Below, piece by piece: positions 34,327 through 45,982 of a stretch of DNA of 64,000 bases (its first letter is position 1; every line of letters starts with the position of its first letter). Source of the DNA: Halopseudomonas xiamenensis (GTDB lineage: Bacteria > Pseudomonadota > Gammaproteobacteria > Pseudomonadales > Pseudomonadaceae). Both the position numbers and the translations under genes were made by a program. The notes under the pieces are model-generated. The model saw only the letters and a program-made list of their open reading frames with translations, ran no database searches and was not told the origin of the DNA. The stretch covers positions 1 through 64,000 of the forward strand of contig NZ_JACLGO010000016.1 of the NCBI RefSeq assembly GCF_014219065.1, written 5' to 3'.

Positions 34327-35667
34327 ATGCACATCAGCAAGCAGGAATACGCCCGTCGCCGCAAGGCCCTGATGAACCAGATGGAACCCGGCAGTATCGC
34401 CATACTGCCGGCGGCACCGGTGCATATCCGCAACCGCGACGTGGAACACGTATACCGTCAGGACAGCGACTTCCAGTACCTGACCGGCTTCCCCGAGCCG
34501 GAGGCGGTGGCGGTGCTGATCCCCGGTCGCGAGCATGGTGAATACGTGCTGTTCTGCCGGGAAAAGGACCCGGAGCGCGAGCTGTGGGATGGCTACCGCG
34601 CCGGCCAGGAAGGTGCGGTGGCAAGCTATGGTGCCGATGATGCCTTTCCCATCAGCGATATCGACGACATCCTGCCGGGCCTGATCGAAGGGCGCGAGCG
34701 GGTCTACTATGCGATGGGCGCGAACCAGGAGTTCGACATGCGCCTGACCAGTTGGATCCATACCATCCGCAGCAAGGCGCGGATGGGCGCTGAGCCGCCG
34801 AAGGAATTCGTCGCCCTGGATCACCTGCTGCACGACATGCGCCTGTACAAGAGCGCGGCGGAAGTACGCGTCATGCAGGCCGCCGGCGACATTTCCGCCG
34901 AAGCCCACGTGCGCGCCATGCAGGCGTGCCGGCCGGGGATGTACGAATACCAGCTCGAGGCCGAGTTGCAATACACCTTCATGCGCCATGGCAGCCGCTC
35001 CCCGGCCTACAGTTCGATCGTCGCCGCCGGGCGCAACGCCTGCATCCTGCATTACACCGAGAACACCAGCCAGATTCGCGATGGCGACCTGGTGCTGATC
35101 GATGCCGGTTGCGAGCTGGACTGCTATGCCAGTGATATTACCCGCACCTTTCCGGCCAATGGCCGCTTCACCGCCGAGCAGCGCGCCATCTATGACATAG
35201 TGCTGCAGGCGCAGGCGGCTGCATTCGATGTCATCGGTCCGGGCCGTGACTGGAACGAAGCCCATGATGCCACCGTGCGGGTGATCACCGCCGGCCTGCT
35301 CGAACTGGGACTGCTGCGCGGCGAACTGGAGGAGTTGGTCGTCAGCGGCGCCTATCGACCCTTCTACATGCACCGTGCCGGCCACTGGCTGGGTATGGAT
35401 GTGCACGATGTCGGCGAATACCGGGTCGGCGGCGAGTGGCGGGTGCTGGAGCCGGGCATGGTGATGACCGTCGAGCCGGGCATCTACATCGCCGCGGACA
35501 ACCAGGATGTGCCGGCCAAGTGGCGCGGTATCGGTATTCGCATCGAGGATGATGTGCTGGTGACCCGCGAGGGGCACGAGATACTCACCGGCAAGGTGCC
35601 ACGTGAAGCCGATGAGATCGAGGCGCTGATGGCGCGGGCTCGCGCCGCGGCGGACCTGCCGGCGTGA
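34327..35667 (+). CDS. pepP: Xaa-Pro aminopeptidase P
   Basis: A 446-residue aminopeptidase P, which releases N-terminal residues next to proline. The N-terminal AMP_N domain (YARRRKALMNQMEPGSIAIL, RQDSDFQYLTGFPEPEAV) is followed by the pita-bread M24 domain. Two Mn ions are held by Asp in LIDAGCELDCYASDITRTF, His in HRAGHWLGMDVHDVG, Glu in MTVEPGIYI and Glu in GIGIRIEDDVLV. Cytoplasmic. Its stop overlaps the ubiH start (GTGA), so translation is coupled. Confidence 0.95.
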   Translation: MHISKQEYARRRKALMNQMEPGSIAILPAAPVHIRNRDVEHVYRQDSDFQYLTGFPEPEAVAVLIPGREHGEYVLFCREKDPERELWDGYRAGQEGAVASYGADDAFPISDIDDILPGLIEGRERVYYAMGANQEFDMRLTSWIHTIRSKARMGAEPPKEFVALDHLLHDMRLYKSAAEVRVMQAAGDISAEAHVRAMQACRPGMYEYQLEAELQYTFMRHGSRSPAYSSIVAAGRNACILHYTENTSQIRDGDLVLIDAGCELDCYASDITRTFPANGRFTAEQRAIYDIVLQAQAAAFDVIGPGRDWNEAHDATVRVITAGLLELGLLRGELEELVVSGAYRPFYMHRAGHWLGMDVHDVGEYRVGGEWRVLEPGMVMTVEPGIYIAADNQDVPAKWRGIGIRIEDDVLVTREGHEILTGKVPREADEIEALMARARAAADLPA

Positions 35668-36857
35668 GCTTCAGCCTGAATATCGTCGGTGGTGGCATGG
35701 TCGGTGCCAGTCTGGCGTTGGGATTGCAGGCCTGCGCCCGGCAGGCGGGCTGGAAAATCCGCCTGATCGAGGCCCAGCCGCCGGTCAAGGGTGGCTGGCA
35801 GCCCAGTTATGACAACCGGTCCACGGCGCTGTCGCATGGCAGCCGGCGGCTGTTCGAACGCCTGGGCATCTGGACCGAGCTGGCCCGGCGCGCCGAGCCG
35901 ATCCGTCAGATCCATGTGTCCGACCGCGGCCATCCCGGCTCGGCACGCATGCATGCCGCCGCCGAAGGGGTGCCGGCGCTGGGCTATATCGTCGAGAACG
36001 CCTGGCTCGGCGAGGTATTGCTCGGCTCGCTGGACCATCAGGCCATCGAATGGCTGGCGCCGGCACGGGTCGCGCATGCGCGGCCGCAACCGGGCGGCTA
36101 TGTGCTGGACCTGCAGACCCCCGACGGCCCCCGGCAGCTGGACTCGGACCTGCTGGTGATCGCCGATGGTGGTCGCTCCGGGCTGCTCGACCAGCTGGGT
36201 ATCCACCGCAAGGTCAACCCTTATCAACAGGTGGCCGTGATCGCCAACATCACCAGCGCCAACGGCCATGCCGGCGTTGCCTACGAACGCTTCACCGAGA
36301 CCGGACCGCTGGCCCTGCTGCCGCTGTCTGGGCAGCGCAGTGCGCTGGTCTGGACGCTGTCGGTGGATGTCGCCGAGGCGGTAGCCGCGCTGCCGGACGA
36401 TGCGTTCCTGCAGCGTTTGCAGGAGGCCTTCGGCTTTCGCATGGGTGCGCTGACCAAGGTCGGAGAGCGCGCCAGTTATCCGCTGAACCTGATCGAGGCC
36501 GAGGAGCAGGTCCGCTCGCACCTGGTGGTGCTGGGCAACGCCGCGCACAGCCTGCATCCGATCGCCGGCCAGGGCTTCAACCTGTCGCTGCGCGATGCCA
36601 TGGCGCTGGTCGACAGCCTGCTCCAGGCCCAGCGCGAGCAACGCGACCCCGGTTCGCTGGCGGTCTTGCAGGGCTATGTCGACGGGCAGTTCGGCGATCA
36701 GGCGAGCACCGTCGCCTTCAGCCATTACCTGACCCAGCTATTCAGCAATCGCAACGTTGCGCTGGTGGCTGGCCGCAATGCCGGGCTGCTGGCGCTGGAT
36801 CTGCTGCCGCCGCTCAAGAGCCGGCTGGCCCGGCAGGGCATGGGGCTGCGCGGATGA
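35664..36857 (+). CDS. ubiH: 2-octaprenyl-6-methoxyphenol hydroxylase
   Basis: A 397-residue FAD monooxygenase of the UbiH/COQ6 family, adding a hydroxyl group to the ubiquinone ring. It has the dinucleotide motif NIVGGGMVGASLALGLQ, the second FAD motif LLVIADGGRSGL and the third, GNAAHSLHPIAGQGFNLSLRD. The start is GTG overlapping the pepP stop. The next gene, a second UbiH-like enzyme, overlaps by ATGA. Together with pepP and ygfB this is the classical ubiquinone operon; which ring carbon each paralogue hydroxylates is taken from gene order. Confidence 0.88.
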   Translation: MSFSLNIVGGGMVGASLALGLQACARQAGWKIRLIEAQPPVKGGWQPSYDNRSTALSHGSRRLFERLGIWTELARRAEPIRQIHVSDRGHPGSARMHAAAEGVPALGYIVENAWLGEVLLGSLDHQAIEWLAPARVAHARPQPGGYVLDLQTPDGPRQLDSDLLVIADGGRSGLLDQLGIHRKVNPYQQVAVIANITSANGHAGVAYERFTETGPLALLPLSGQRSALVWTLSVDVAEAVAALPDDAFLQRLQEAFGFRMGALTKVGERASYPLNLIEAEEQVRSHLVVLGNAAHSLHPIAGQGFNLSLRDAMALVDSLLQAQREQRDPGSLAVLQGYVDGQFGDQASTVAFSHYLTQLFSNRNVALVAGRNAGLLALDLLPPLKSRLARQGMGLRG

Positions 36858-38125
36858 ACAGTCAATCTCCGGGAGGCGCCATGGCGCAGCAGTTCGATCT
36901 GATCGTTGTCGGGGCCGGCATGGTGGGTGCCACGCTGGCACGGGCGCTGGCCGACACCTCGCTGCGTATTGCGGTGCTGGATGCGCTGCCGCTGGACCAA
37001 GCCCTGACCGCCCGGGCCACCGACTCGGGCTATGATCCGCGGGTCAGTGCACTGAGCGCCGCCTCGGAGAATATCCTGGCCAACCTGGATGCCTGGACGC
37101 GCATCGATCCGGCGTTTCGCAGCCCCTACCGCCATATGTGCGTGTGGGACGGCGAGGGCACCGGCGAGATCCGCTTCGACGCCGGCATGCTGGGCGAGAA
37201 CCGGCTCGGCCATATCGTCGAGAACTGGCGGGTGCAGCAGGCGGTACTGGACAGCCTGGCGAGCACCCCGGTGACCCTGCTGGGTGGCCAGCGGGTCACC
37301 GAGCTGATCCAGCAGCCGACCGGCTGGTGCCTGCAACTGGCCAGTGGCGAGGCGCTCCAGGCGCCGCTGGTGGTGGCCGCCGATGGTGCCCGCTCACGGT
37401 TGCGCGAACTGGCCGGCTTCGCCATGCGCGAGTGGGACTACCTGCACCATGCTCTGGTGACCACAGTGCGCACCGAGCGGCCCCATGCCGAGACCGCCTG
37501 GCAATCCTTCCTGCCCAGCGGGCCGCTGGCATTCCTGCCACTCAATGCCCGGGACGGCGGACATTATTGCTCGATCGTCTGGTCGCTGCTGCCGGAGCAG
37601 GCGCAGCGGATCATGGCACTGGATGATGCAGAATTCCGGCGGGCGCTGGAAGCGGCCATCGAAGGGCGGCTGGGGCGCATCCTGCATGCCGACCAGCGCC
37701 ATTGCATCCCGCTGCGCCAGCGGCATGCCCAGCGTTACGTGATGCCGGGCCTGGCGTTGATCGGTGATGCCGCGCACAGCATCCATCCGCTGGCCGGGCA
37801 GGGCGTCAATCTCGGCCTGCTGGATGTGGCGGAGCTGTCGGCAGTGTTGCATGCGGCCCTGCAGCGCGGCGAGGAGATCGCCAGCCTGCCGGTGCTGCAG
37901 CGCTACGAGCGCCGCCGCATGGGCGCCAACCTGTCGATGATGGCGGCGATGGAAGGCTTCGAACGGCTGTTCCATGCCGATGCCCTGCCGCTGCGCTGGT
38001 TGCGCAACAGCGGCATGCAATGGCTGAACGGCCAGGGCCTGCTCAAGGCGAGCATAGTGCGCCGGGCCATGGGACTGGGCGGCAGCCTGCCGGCGCTGGC
38101 CCAAGCGGCGGAAAACGTCACGTAA
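36854..38125 (+). CDS. ubiI: UbiH/VisC-family FAD hydroxylase (UbiI-like)
   Basis: A 423-residue paralogue of the preceding protein with LIVVGAGMVGATLARALAD, VVAADGARSRLREL and GDAAHSIHPLAGQGVNLGLLD. In the position of E. coli visC (ubiI), it is expected to hydroxylate carbon 5 of the ubiquinone ring precursor. The ATG at 36854 makes an ATGA with ubiH, but MAQQFDLI at 36881 is preceded by GGGAGG and could be the true start. It is the last gene of the operon; palindromic repeat DNA follows. Confidence 0.83.
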   Translation: MNSQSPGGAMAQQFDLIVVGAGMVGATLARALADTSLRIAVLDALPLDQALTARATDSGYDPRVSALSAASENILANLDAWTRIDPAFRSPYRHMCVWDGEGTGEIRFDAGMLGENRLGHIVENWRVQQAVLDSLASTPVTLLGGQRVTELIQQPTGWCLQLASGEALQAPLVVAADGARSRLRELAGFAMREWDYLHHALVTTVRTERPHAETAWQSFLPSGPLAFLPLNARDGGHYCSIVWSLLPEQAQRIMALDDAEFRRALEAAIEGRLGRILHADQRHCIPLRQRHAQRYVMPGLALIGDAAHSIHPLAGQGVNLGLLDVAELSAVLHAALQRGEEIASLPVLQRYERRRMGANLSMMAAMEGFERLFHADALPLRWLRNSGMQWLNGQGLLKASIVRRAMGLGGSLPALAQAAENVT

Positions 38126-38146
38126 TTCGCTGCATGTTCCGAGTTT

Positions 38147-38259
38147 CCTTTGCGCCGGGAGCAGCCTACCTGCGACACGCCGTGAATACATCCCTGTAGG
38201 CTCGTTGATGCCATCCCTGGCATCAAACGGTCGCAGGTAGGCTGCTCCCGGCGCAAAGG
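38147..38259 (+). repeat. Structured palindromic element A
   Basis: A 113-base element with perfect 29-bp inverted arms (38147-38175 and 38231-38259; arm begins CCTTTGCGCCGGGAGCAG). The 55-base centre holds a conserved ACGCCGTGAA, a small TCCC-loop hairpin (TACATCCCTGTA), GGCTCG and a second TCCC-loop hairpin (GATGCCATCCCTGGCATC). The fold is a long stem with two side hairpins. It follows the ubiI stop by 21 bases and may end its transcript. Confidence 0.85.
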
Positions 38260-38313
38260 TGCAAGTATTGGTGTGGCTGAGGGTTTGAAACCATCAGCAG
38301 CATGGAAGGTTCC

Positions 38314-38428
38314 GGAGCAGGTTGGCCGGCAGGGTTGTGCCGACCATCGGTTGCCAGGGATGGCAACCGCGAGCCCCCAGGGATGGGTTCACGGCGTGTC
38401 GGCACGGCCCTGCCGGCCAACCTGCTCC
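38314..38428 (-). repeat. Structured palindromic element B (opposite orientation)
   Basis: A 115-base element with 31-bp inverted arms (38314-38344 and 38398-38428, two mismatches that would be G-U pairs). Read on the minus strand its centre matches element A: ACGCCGTGAA, a TCCC-loop hairpin (CCCATCCCTGGG), GGCTCG, a second TCCC-loop hairpin (GGTTGCCATCCCTGGCAACC). The arms differ from A in sequence but keep pairing, so structure is conserved rather than sequence. Confidence 0.85.
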
Positions 38429-38522
38429 TTGCAGGCTCAAGAAAAAGACAATGACTGAGCCAGGCACCGAACATTTCCTTACACTCTCTGTCTGGCCTGA
38501 TGTGCTGCGCCGAGTTGCTGGT

Positions 38523-38541
38523 CATAATTAAAATCATTATC
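38523..38541 (+). promoter_or_regulatory. Fur box ahead of the ferric transporter genes
   Basis: CATAATTAAAATCATTATC matches the 19-base Fur consensus at 16 positions and lies about 38 bases before the start of the ferric-binding protein gene. It predicts repression by Fur when iron is plentiful. Confidence 0.85.
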
Positions 38542-38578
38542 ATCTGGCCTCTACGCTTTCCGAACCCGAGGCTTTCCG

Positions 38579-39580
38579 ATGTCATTTTCTCGTAATGTTG
38601 TTGCCCTGAGTCTGGCCCTGACCGCTTTCACCGGCGTCGCCCAGGCCAAGGAACTGGTGGTCTATTCCTCCCGCCAGGATCACCTGATCAAGCCGGTTTT
38701 CGACATGTACACCGAAAAGACCGGCGTGCAGATCAACTTCATCACCGACCGTGAAGCACCGCTGATGGCGCGCCTGCGGGCTGAAGGCGCCAACACCCCG
38801 GCCGACATGTTCATGACCGTGGATGCGGGCAACCTGTGGCAGGCCGAGGAGCAGGACCTGTTCCGCGAGGTCAAGTCCGAGACCATCGAGCAGAACATCC
38901 CGGCGCACCTGCGTTCGAGCAACGACAAGTGGACCGGCCTGTCGCTGCGCGCGCGGACCATTGCCTACTCCACCGAGCGGGTCAAGCCGGAAGAGCTGAG
39001 CACCTACGAAGCCCTGGCCGACGACAGCTGGAAGGGCCGTGTCTGCCTGCGCACCGCGAAGAAGGTCTACAACCAGTCGCTGGTCGCCACCATGCTCGAA
39101 TCCATCGGTGAAGAGAAGACCACCGAGGTGATCCAGGGCTGGCTGGCCAATCTGGCGACCCCGGTGTTCGCCGATGACACCGCGCTGCTCAAGGCCATCG
39201 ATGCCGGCCAGTGTGATGTGGGTATCGTCAACTCCTACTACTTCGGTCGTCTGCACAAGGCCGAGCCGGACGTCAAGGTCAAGCTGTTCTGGCCAAACCA
39301 GGAAGATCGTGGCGTGCACGTGAACATTTCCGGTGCCGGCGTGACCAAGCATGCCAAGCAGCCGGAAGAGGCGATCAAGCTGCTGGAGTGGATGACCACT
39401 GAGGAAGCCCAGCGCGTATTCGCCGATGTGAACATGGAGTTCCCGGCCAACGCATCGCTCGAGCCGTCCGACGAAGTTGCCTCCTGGGGCGATTTCAAGG
39501 CCGACAACGTCAATATCGAAGTGGCCGGCCGGCGTCAGCCTGAGGCCATCATGCTGATGGATCGCCTCGGCTGGAATTGA
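38579..39580 (+). CDS. Periplasmic ferric iron-binding protein (FbpA/AfuA-like)
   Basis: A 333-residue solute-binding protein with a signal peptide ([14 protein letters not shown]) and the ferric-binding protein pattern: [49 protein letters not shown] and the paired tyrosines in [12 protein letters not shown] that coordinate Fe3+. It delivers ferric iron to the inner-membrane permease encoded next. The Fur box upstream supports iron control. GAGG lies ahead of the ATG. A hairpin after the gene may keep its level above that of the permease. Confidence 0.88.
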   Translation: MSFSRNVVALSLALTAFTGVAQAKELVVYSSRQDHLIKPVFDMYTEKTGVQINFITDREAPLMARLRAEGANTPADMFMTVDAGNLWQAEEQDLFREVKSETIEQNIPAHLRSSNDKWTGLSLRARTIAYSTERVKPEELSTYEALADDSWKGRVCLRTAKKVYNQSLVATMLESIGEEKTTEVIQGWLANLATPVFADDTALLKAIDAGQCDVGIVNSYYFGRLHKAEPDVKVKLFWPNQEDRGVHVNISGAGVTKHAKQPEEAIKLLEWMTTEEAQRVFADVNMEFPANASLEPSDEVASWGDFKADNVNIEVAGRRQPEAIMLMDRLGWN

Positions 39581-39611
39581 TTCGACCGTAGCGATTTGCT
39601 TGTATACTGCG

Positions 39612-39632
39612 CGCCCGGCTTGATGCCGGGCG
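39612..39632 (+). terminator. Hairpin between the binding-protein and permease genes
   Basis: An 8-bp perfect stem CGCCCGGC with loop TTGAT, without a strong T-run. It probably lowers or protects transcripts between the two genes. TATACT at 39603-39608 just ahead could also be a -10 box of an internal promoter. Confidence 0.45.
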
Positions 39633-39660
39633 TGTTCGTTCATCACCACAGGGAGTGTTC

Positions 39661-41289
39661 GTGGCCCGTCAACCCACAGCTCGAAAAATCCGCTGGCAAC
39701 TGATCGCCTACCTGGCCGCCGCACTGGTACTGATGCCATTGCTGGTGCTGTTGCTGAGCTGGCAGAACGTTGATCAGCAGATCTGGGGCCACCTGCTGCA
39801 GACGCAGATGATGCGGCTGATCGGCAACACCCTGTGGTTGATCGTCGGCGTCGGCGTCGGCGTTATCCTGCTCGGGGTGAGCCTGGCCTGGCTGACCAGC
39901 CTGTGCGAGTTTCCCGGGCGGCGCTGGCTGGACTGGGCGCTGATGCTGCCGTTCGCGGTGCCGGCCTACGTACTGGCCTTCGTCATGGTTGGCCTGCTGG
40001 ATTTCGCCGGGCCGCTGCAGACGCTGCTGCGCGGCTGGTTCGGTAGCGACTTCCGCTTGCCGCCGATCCGCTCCACCGGCGGGGTGATACTGACTCTGGT
40101 GCTGGTGTTCTATCCCTATGTCTACATGCTCGCGCGCAGCGCCTTCCTGGCCCAGGGCCGCGGGCTGATGGAAGCCTCGCGGATTCTCGGCCAGACGCCC
40201 TGGCAGGGGTTCTGGCGGGTTGCCGTGCCCATGGCGCGCCCGGCGATCAGTGCCGGTACGGCGCTGGCGATCATGGAGACCCTGGCCGATTTCGGTGCGG
40301 TATCGGTGTTCAACTACGATACCTTCACCACCGCCATCTACAAGACCTGGTACGGCTTCTTCAGCCTGCAGAGCGCCACCCAGCTGGCCAGCCTGCTGCT
40401 GCTGTTCGTGTTCCTGGCGTTGTTTGCCGAGCGCCATGCCCAGGGCCGCAGCAAACGCTTCCCGGCCAACGACAAGCCGCGCAAGGGTGCGCTCTACCGC
40501 CTGCGCGGTCCGCTGGCCTGGCTGGCCTGCGGCTACTGCCTGCTGGTACTGTCGATCGCCTTCATCATCCCGGTCGGCCAGTTGCTGTACTGGTTGCTCA
40601 GCAGCGGTATCGCCGATCTGGACAGCCGCTACTGGTCGCTGATCCGCAATACCCTGCTGCTCGGCGGTATCGCCGCGCTGATGACGGTGACCGTAGCCAC
40701 GTTGCTGGTGCTGGCCCAGCGCCTGCAGCCGATCCGCCGGGTGCGCAGCGCCATCGCCCTGGCCAACCTGGGCTATGCCTTGCCCGGCTCGGTGCTGGCG
40801 GTGGGCATCATGTTCTTCTTCAGTTTCCTGGATAACAACATGGTGGTGCCGCTGCGCAGCTGGCTGGGCGCGGCCAATCCGGCGCCGATCCTGCTCGGCA
40901 GCCTGTTCGCGCTGCTGCTGGCCTACCTGATCCGCTTCATGGCGGTGGCCTATGGGCCACTGGATACCTCGCTGGCGCGCATCCGGCCATCGCTGCCGGA
41001 GGCGGCGCAGAGTCTCGGTCAGTCCGGTTGGGTGGTGTTCTGGCGCATCTATGTGCCCTTGCTGCTGCCGGGCATTCTCAGTGCGGCGCTGCTGGTGTTC
41101 GTCGATGTGCTCAAGGAAATGCCCGCCACGCTGCTGATGCGCCCGTTCGGCTGGGACACCCTGGCGGTGCGCATTCATGCGCTGACCACCGAGGGTGACT
41201 GGACTCGCGCCTCGCTGCCGGCGCTGACCCTGGTGCTGGTCGGGCTGCTGCCGGTGATAGTGCTGATCAGGCGTTCGGGACGGCACTGA
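39661..41289 (+). CDS. Ferric iron ABC transporter permease (FbpB-like)
   Basis: A 542-residue fused permease with about twelve membrane helices in two binding-protein-dependent permease domains. Each half has an EAA-type loop: EASRILGQTPWQGFWRVAVPMARPA in the first and EAAQSLGQSGWVVFWRIYVPLLLPG in the second. It imports ferric iron together with the upstream binding protein. GTG at 39661 follows GGGAG by 5 bases. No ATPase gene lies beside it; gcvT follows. The ATPase must be encoded elsewhere. Confidence 0.88.
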   Translation: MARQPTARKIRWQLIAYLAAALVLMPLLVLLLSWQNVDQQIWGHLLQTQMMRLIGNTLWLIVGVGVGVILLGVSLAWLTSLCEFPGRRWLDWALMLPFAVPAYVLAFVMVGLLDFAGPLQTLLRGWFGSDFRLPPIRSTGGVILTLVLVFYPYVYMLARSAFLAQGRGLMEASRILGQTPWQGFWRVAVPMARPAISAGTALAIMETLADFGAVSVFNYDTFTTAIYKTWYGFFSLQSATQLASLLLLFVFLALFAERHAQGRSKRFPANDKPRKGALYRLRGPLAWLACGYCLLVLSIAFIIPVGQLLYWLLSSGIADLDSRYWSLIRNTLLLGGIAALMTVTVATLLVLAQRLQPIRRVRSAIALANLGYALPGSVLAVGIMFFFSFLDNNMVVPLRSWLGAANPAPILLGSLFALLLAYLIRFMAVAYGPLDTSLARIRPSLPEAAQSLGQSGWVVFWRIYVPLLLPGILSAALLVFVDVLKEMPATLLMRPFGWDTLAVRIHALTTEGDWTRASLPALTLVLVGLLPVIVLIRRSGRH

Positions 41290-41305
41290 GTCGCGCCGGC
41301 AAACG

Positions 41306-41334
41306 CTGCACAGGCGCCACTTTGTGGCTACAAT
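41306..41334 (+). promoter_or_regulatory. Candidate promoter of the gcv operon
   Basis: TACAAT at 41329-41334 is a good -10 box, with CTGCAC 17 bases upstream as a weak -35, 33 bases before the gcvT start. No glycine-riboswitch-like structure was recognised in the 78-base gap. Confidence 0.45.
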
Positions 41335-41367
41335 CAGGCACTGGGCCGACGATAACAAGGAGCAGCC

Positions 41368-42453
41368 ATGGGTTCGCGTACGCCGCTGTATGAGCGTCAT
41401 CTGGCCGCCGGGGCCAAGCTGGTCGACTTCGGTGGCTGGGATATGCCGCTGCACTACGGCTCGCAGATCGAGGAGCATCACCAGGTGCGCCGTGATGCGG
41501 GCATGTTCGATGTTTCGCACATGACCGTGGTCGATGTTACCGGCGCTGACGCGCGGGCCTGGCTGCAGTACCTGCTGGCCAACGATGTCGCGCGCCTGGA
41601 GGCGCCGGGCCGGGCCTTGTACAGTGCCATGCTCAACCCCGCCGGCGGCGTGCTCGACGACCTCATCGTCTACCGCCTGGATGACGGCTACCGCCTGGTG
41701 GTCAATGCCGCGACCCGCACCAAGGACCTGGCCTGGATGCGCCAGCAGGCGGCGGACTTCACCGTGACCATCACCGAGCGCGACGACCTGGCGATGCTCG
41801 CCATTCAGGGGCCGCGTGCCCGTGACCTGTGCGCCAGCGTGGTCAGCGACAGCCGCGCCGTGCTGATCGATCAGCTCGAACCCTTTCATGGCCTGCCCGA
41901 CGGGCAGTGGTTCCTGGCGCGTACCGGCTATACCGGTGAAGACGGCCTGGAAATCATGCTGCCGGCGGCGCAGGCGCCGGCGCTGTGGCAGGCGCTGCTG
42001 GATGCTGGCTGCAAACCCTGCGGGCTGGGCGCGCGCGATACCCTGCGCCTGGAGGCGGGGCTGAACCTGTATGGCGCCGATATCGACGAGCAGACCTCGC
42101 CGCTGGCCGCCAACATGGCCTGGACCATCGCCTGGGAGCCGGCGCAACGTGACTTCATCGGCCGTCAGGCGCTGGAAGCCCAGCGCCAGGCGGCCGACCA
42201 GCCCAAGCAGGTCGGCCTGCTGCTGAGCGAGCGGGCAGTGCTGCGTAGTGGCCAGGCAGTGATCGTCGATGGCATCGGCGAAGGGCAGATCACCAGCGGC
42301 AGCTTTTCCCCGACCCTGGGCTGCTCCATCGCCCTGGCCCGGGTGCCGCGCGCCACCGCCGGCAGCGCCCGGGTGGAGATCCGCGGCAAGTCGCTGCCGG
42401 TACGGGTGATCCGCCCCGGCTTCGTGCGTAACGGCAAGCAAGTATTCGAATAA
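41368..42453 (+). CDS. gcvT: Glycine cleavage system T protein (aminomethyltransferase)
   Basis: A 361-residue T protein. It moves the methylene group from the aminomethyl-lipoyl H protein to tetrahydrofolate, releasing ammonia. Signatures: [59 protein letters not shown] and [17 protein letters not shown] (with the catalytic Asp and folate residues). It heads the gcvT-gcvH-gcvP run; a 74-base gap separates it from gcvH. Start at ATG 41368 after an AAGGAG. Confidence 0.95.
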   Translation: MGSRTPLYERHLAAGAKLVDFGGWDMPLHYGSQIEEHHQVRRDAGMFDVSHMTVVDVTGADARAWLQYLLANDVARLEAPGRALYSAMLNPAGGVLDDLIVYRLDDGYRLVVNAATRTKDLAWMRQQAADFTVTITERDDLAMLAIQGPRARDLCASVVSDSRAVLIDQLEPFHGLPDGQWFLARTGYTGEDGLEIMLPAAQAPALWQALLDAGCKPCGLGARDTLRLEAGLNLYGADIDEQTSPLAANMAWTIAWEPAQRDFIGRQALEAQRQAADQPKQVGLLLSERAVLRSGQAVIVDGIGEGQITSGSFSPTLGCSIALARVPRATAGSARVEIRGKSLPVRVIRPGFVRNGKQVFE

Positions 42454-42527
42454 CCCCGAGCCGGGTCGGTCATCCGCATAGCAGGGCGACCAGCGACGGC
42501 TTTCTTTTCTGCACCGAGGAAACTGTA

Positions 42528-42908
42528 ATGAGCGATACCCCCAGCGAACTGCGCTATGCCAGCAGCCACGAATGGACCCGTCAGGAAGCCGACGGCACGG
42601 TCACCGTGGGCATCACCAACCATGCTCAGGATGCGCTGGGCGATGTGGTCTTCATCGAGTTGCCCGAGGTCGGTCGCCAGGTCAATGCCGGCGACGAGTG
42701 CGCCGTGGTCGAGTCGGTCAAGGCAGCCTCCGACATCTATGCTCCGGTCAGTGGTGAAATCATCGCCACCAACGATGCCCTGGGTGATGCGCCGGAGCTG
42801 GTCAACAGCGACCCCTATGGTGCTGCCTGGCTGTTCAAGATCCAGCCCAGCGACAGCGGTGAACTGGACAAGCTGCTGGATGCCGAGGGTTATCTGGCCA
42901 CCCTTTGA
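42528..42908 (+). CDS. gcvH: Glycine cleavage system H protein
   Basis: A 126-residue lipoyl carrier. The lipoylated lysine is in [14 protein letters not shown] (about residue 65), flanked by the usual beta-hairpin sequences ([23 protein letters not shown] and [20 protein letters not shown]). It shuttles the aminomethyl group between GcvP, GcvT and the dihydrolipoyl dehydrogenase encoded elsewhere. Confidence 0.95.
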   Translation: MSDTPSELRYASSHEWTRQEADGTVTVGITNHAQDALGDVVFIELPEVGRQVNAGDECAVVESVKAASDIYAPVSGEIIATNDALGDAPELVNSDPYGAAWLFKIQPSDSGELDKLLDAEGYLATL

Positions 42909-42966
42909 GGGTGATCTTCAGCCGCTGCCGAGAATGACGAGCAGACCTGATACATGAGGTGAACAC

Positions 42967-45852
<2,886 letters not shown>

Positions 45853-45919
45853 TGGTCGTCCGGGCATTTCCCGGGGCCGGATGATCTTCCGATATGGTAT
45901 TTTTAGCGGGCTTGCCGCG

Positions 45920-45940
45920 GCTGCATGTAACCCATGCAGC
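45920..45940 (+). promoter_or_regulatory. Hairpin in the mgtE leader
   Basis: An 8-bp perfect stem GCTGCATG with a five-base loop lies 43 bases before the mgtE start. It could be a gcvP terminator or a leader element. I could not match it to a known magnesium riboswitch. Confidence 0.35.
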
Positions 45941-45982
45941 TGGCCGTGCGTCAACCGAACCACCGCCTGACGGAAACACCCC

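Noticed and set aside
41290-41367. Glycine riboswitch ahead of gcvT
   Set aside because: The gap is only 78 bases and no conserved aptamer-like stems were seen.
39643-42441. 932-codon open frame antisense to the permease and gcvT
   Set aside because: It crosses two real genes, has no recognisable motif and is explained by third-position GC bias.
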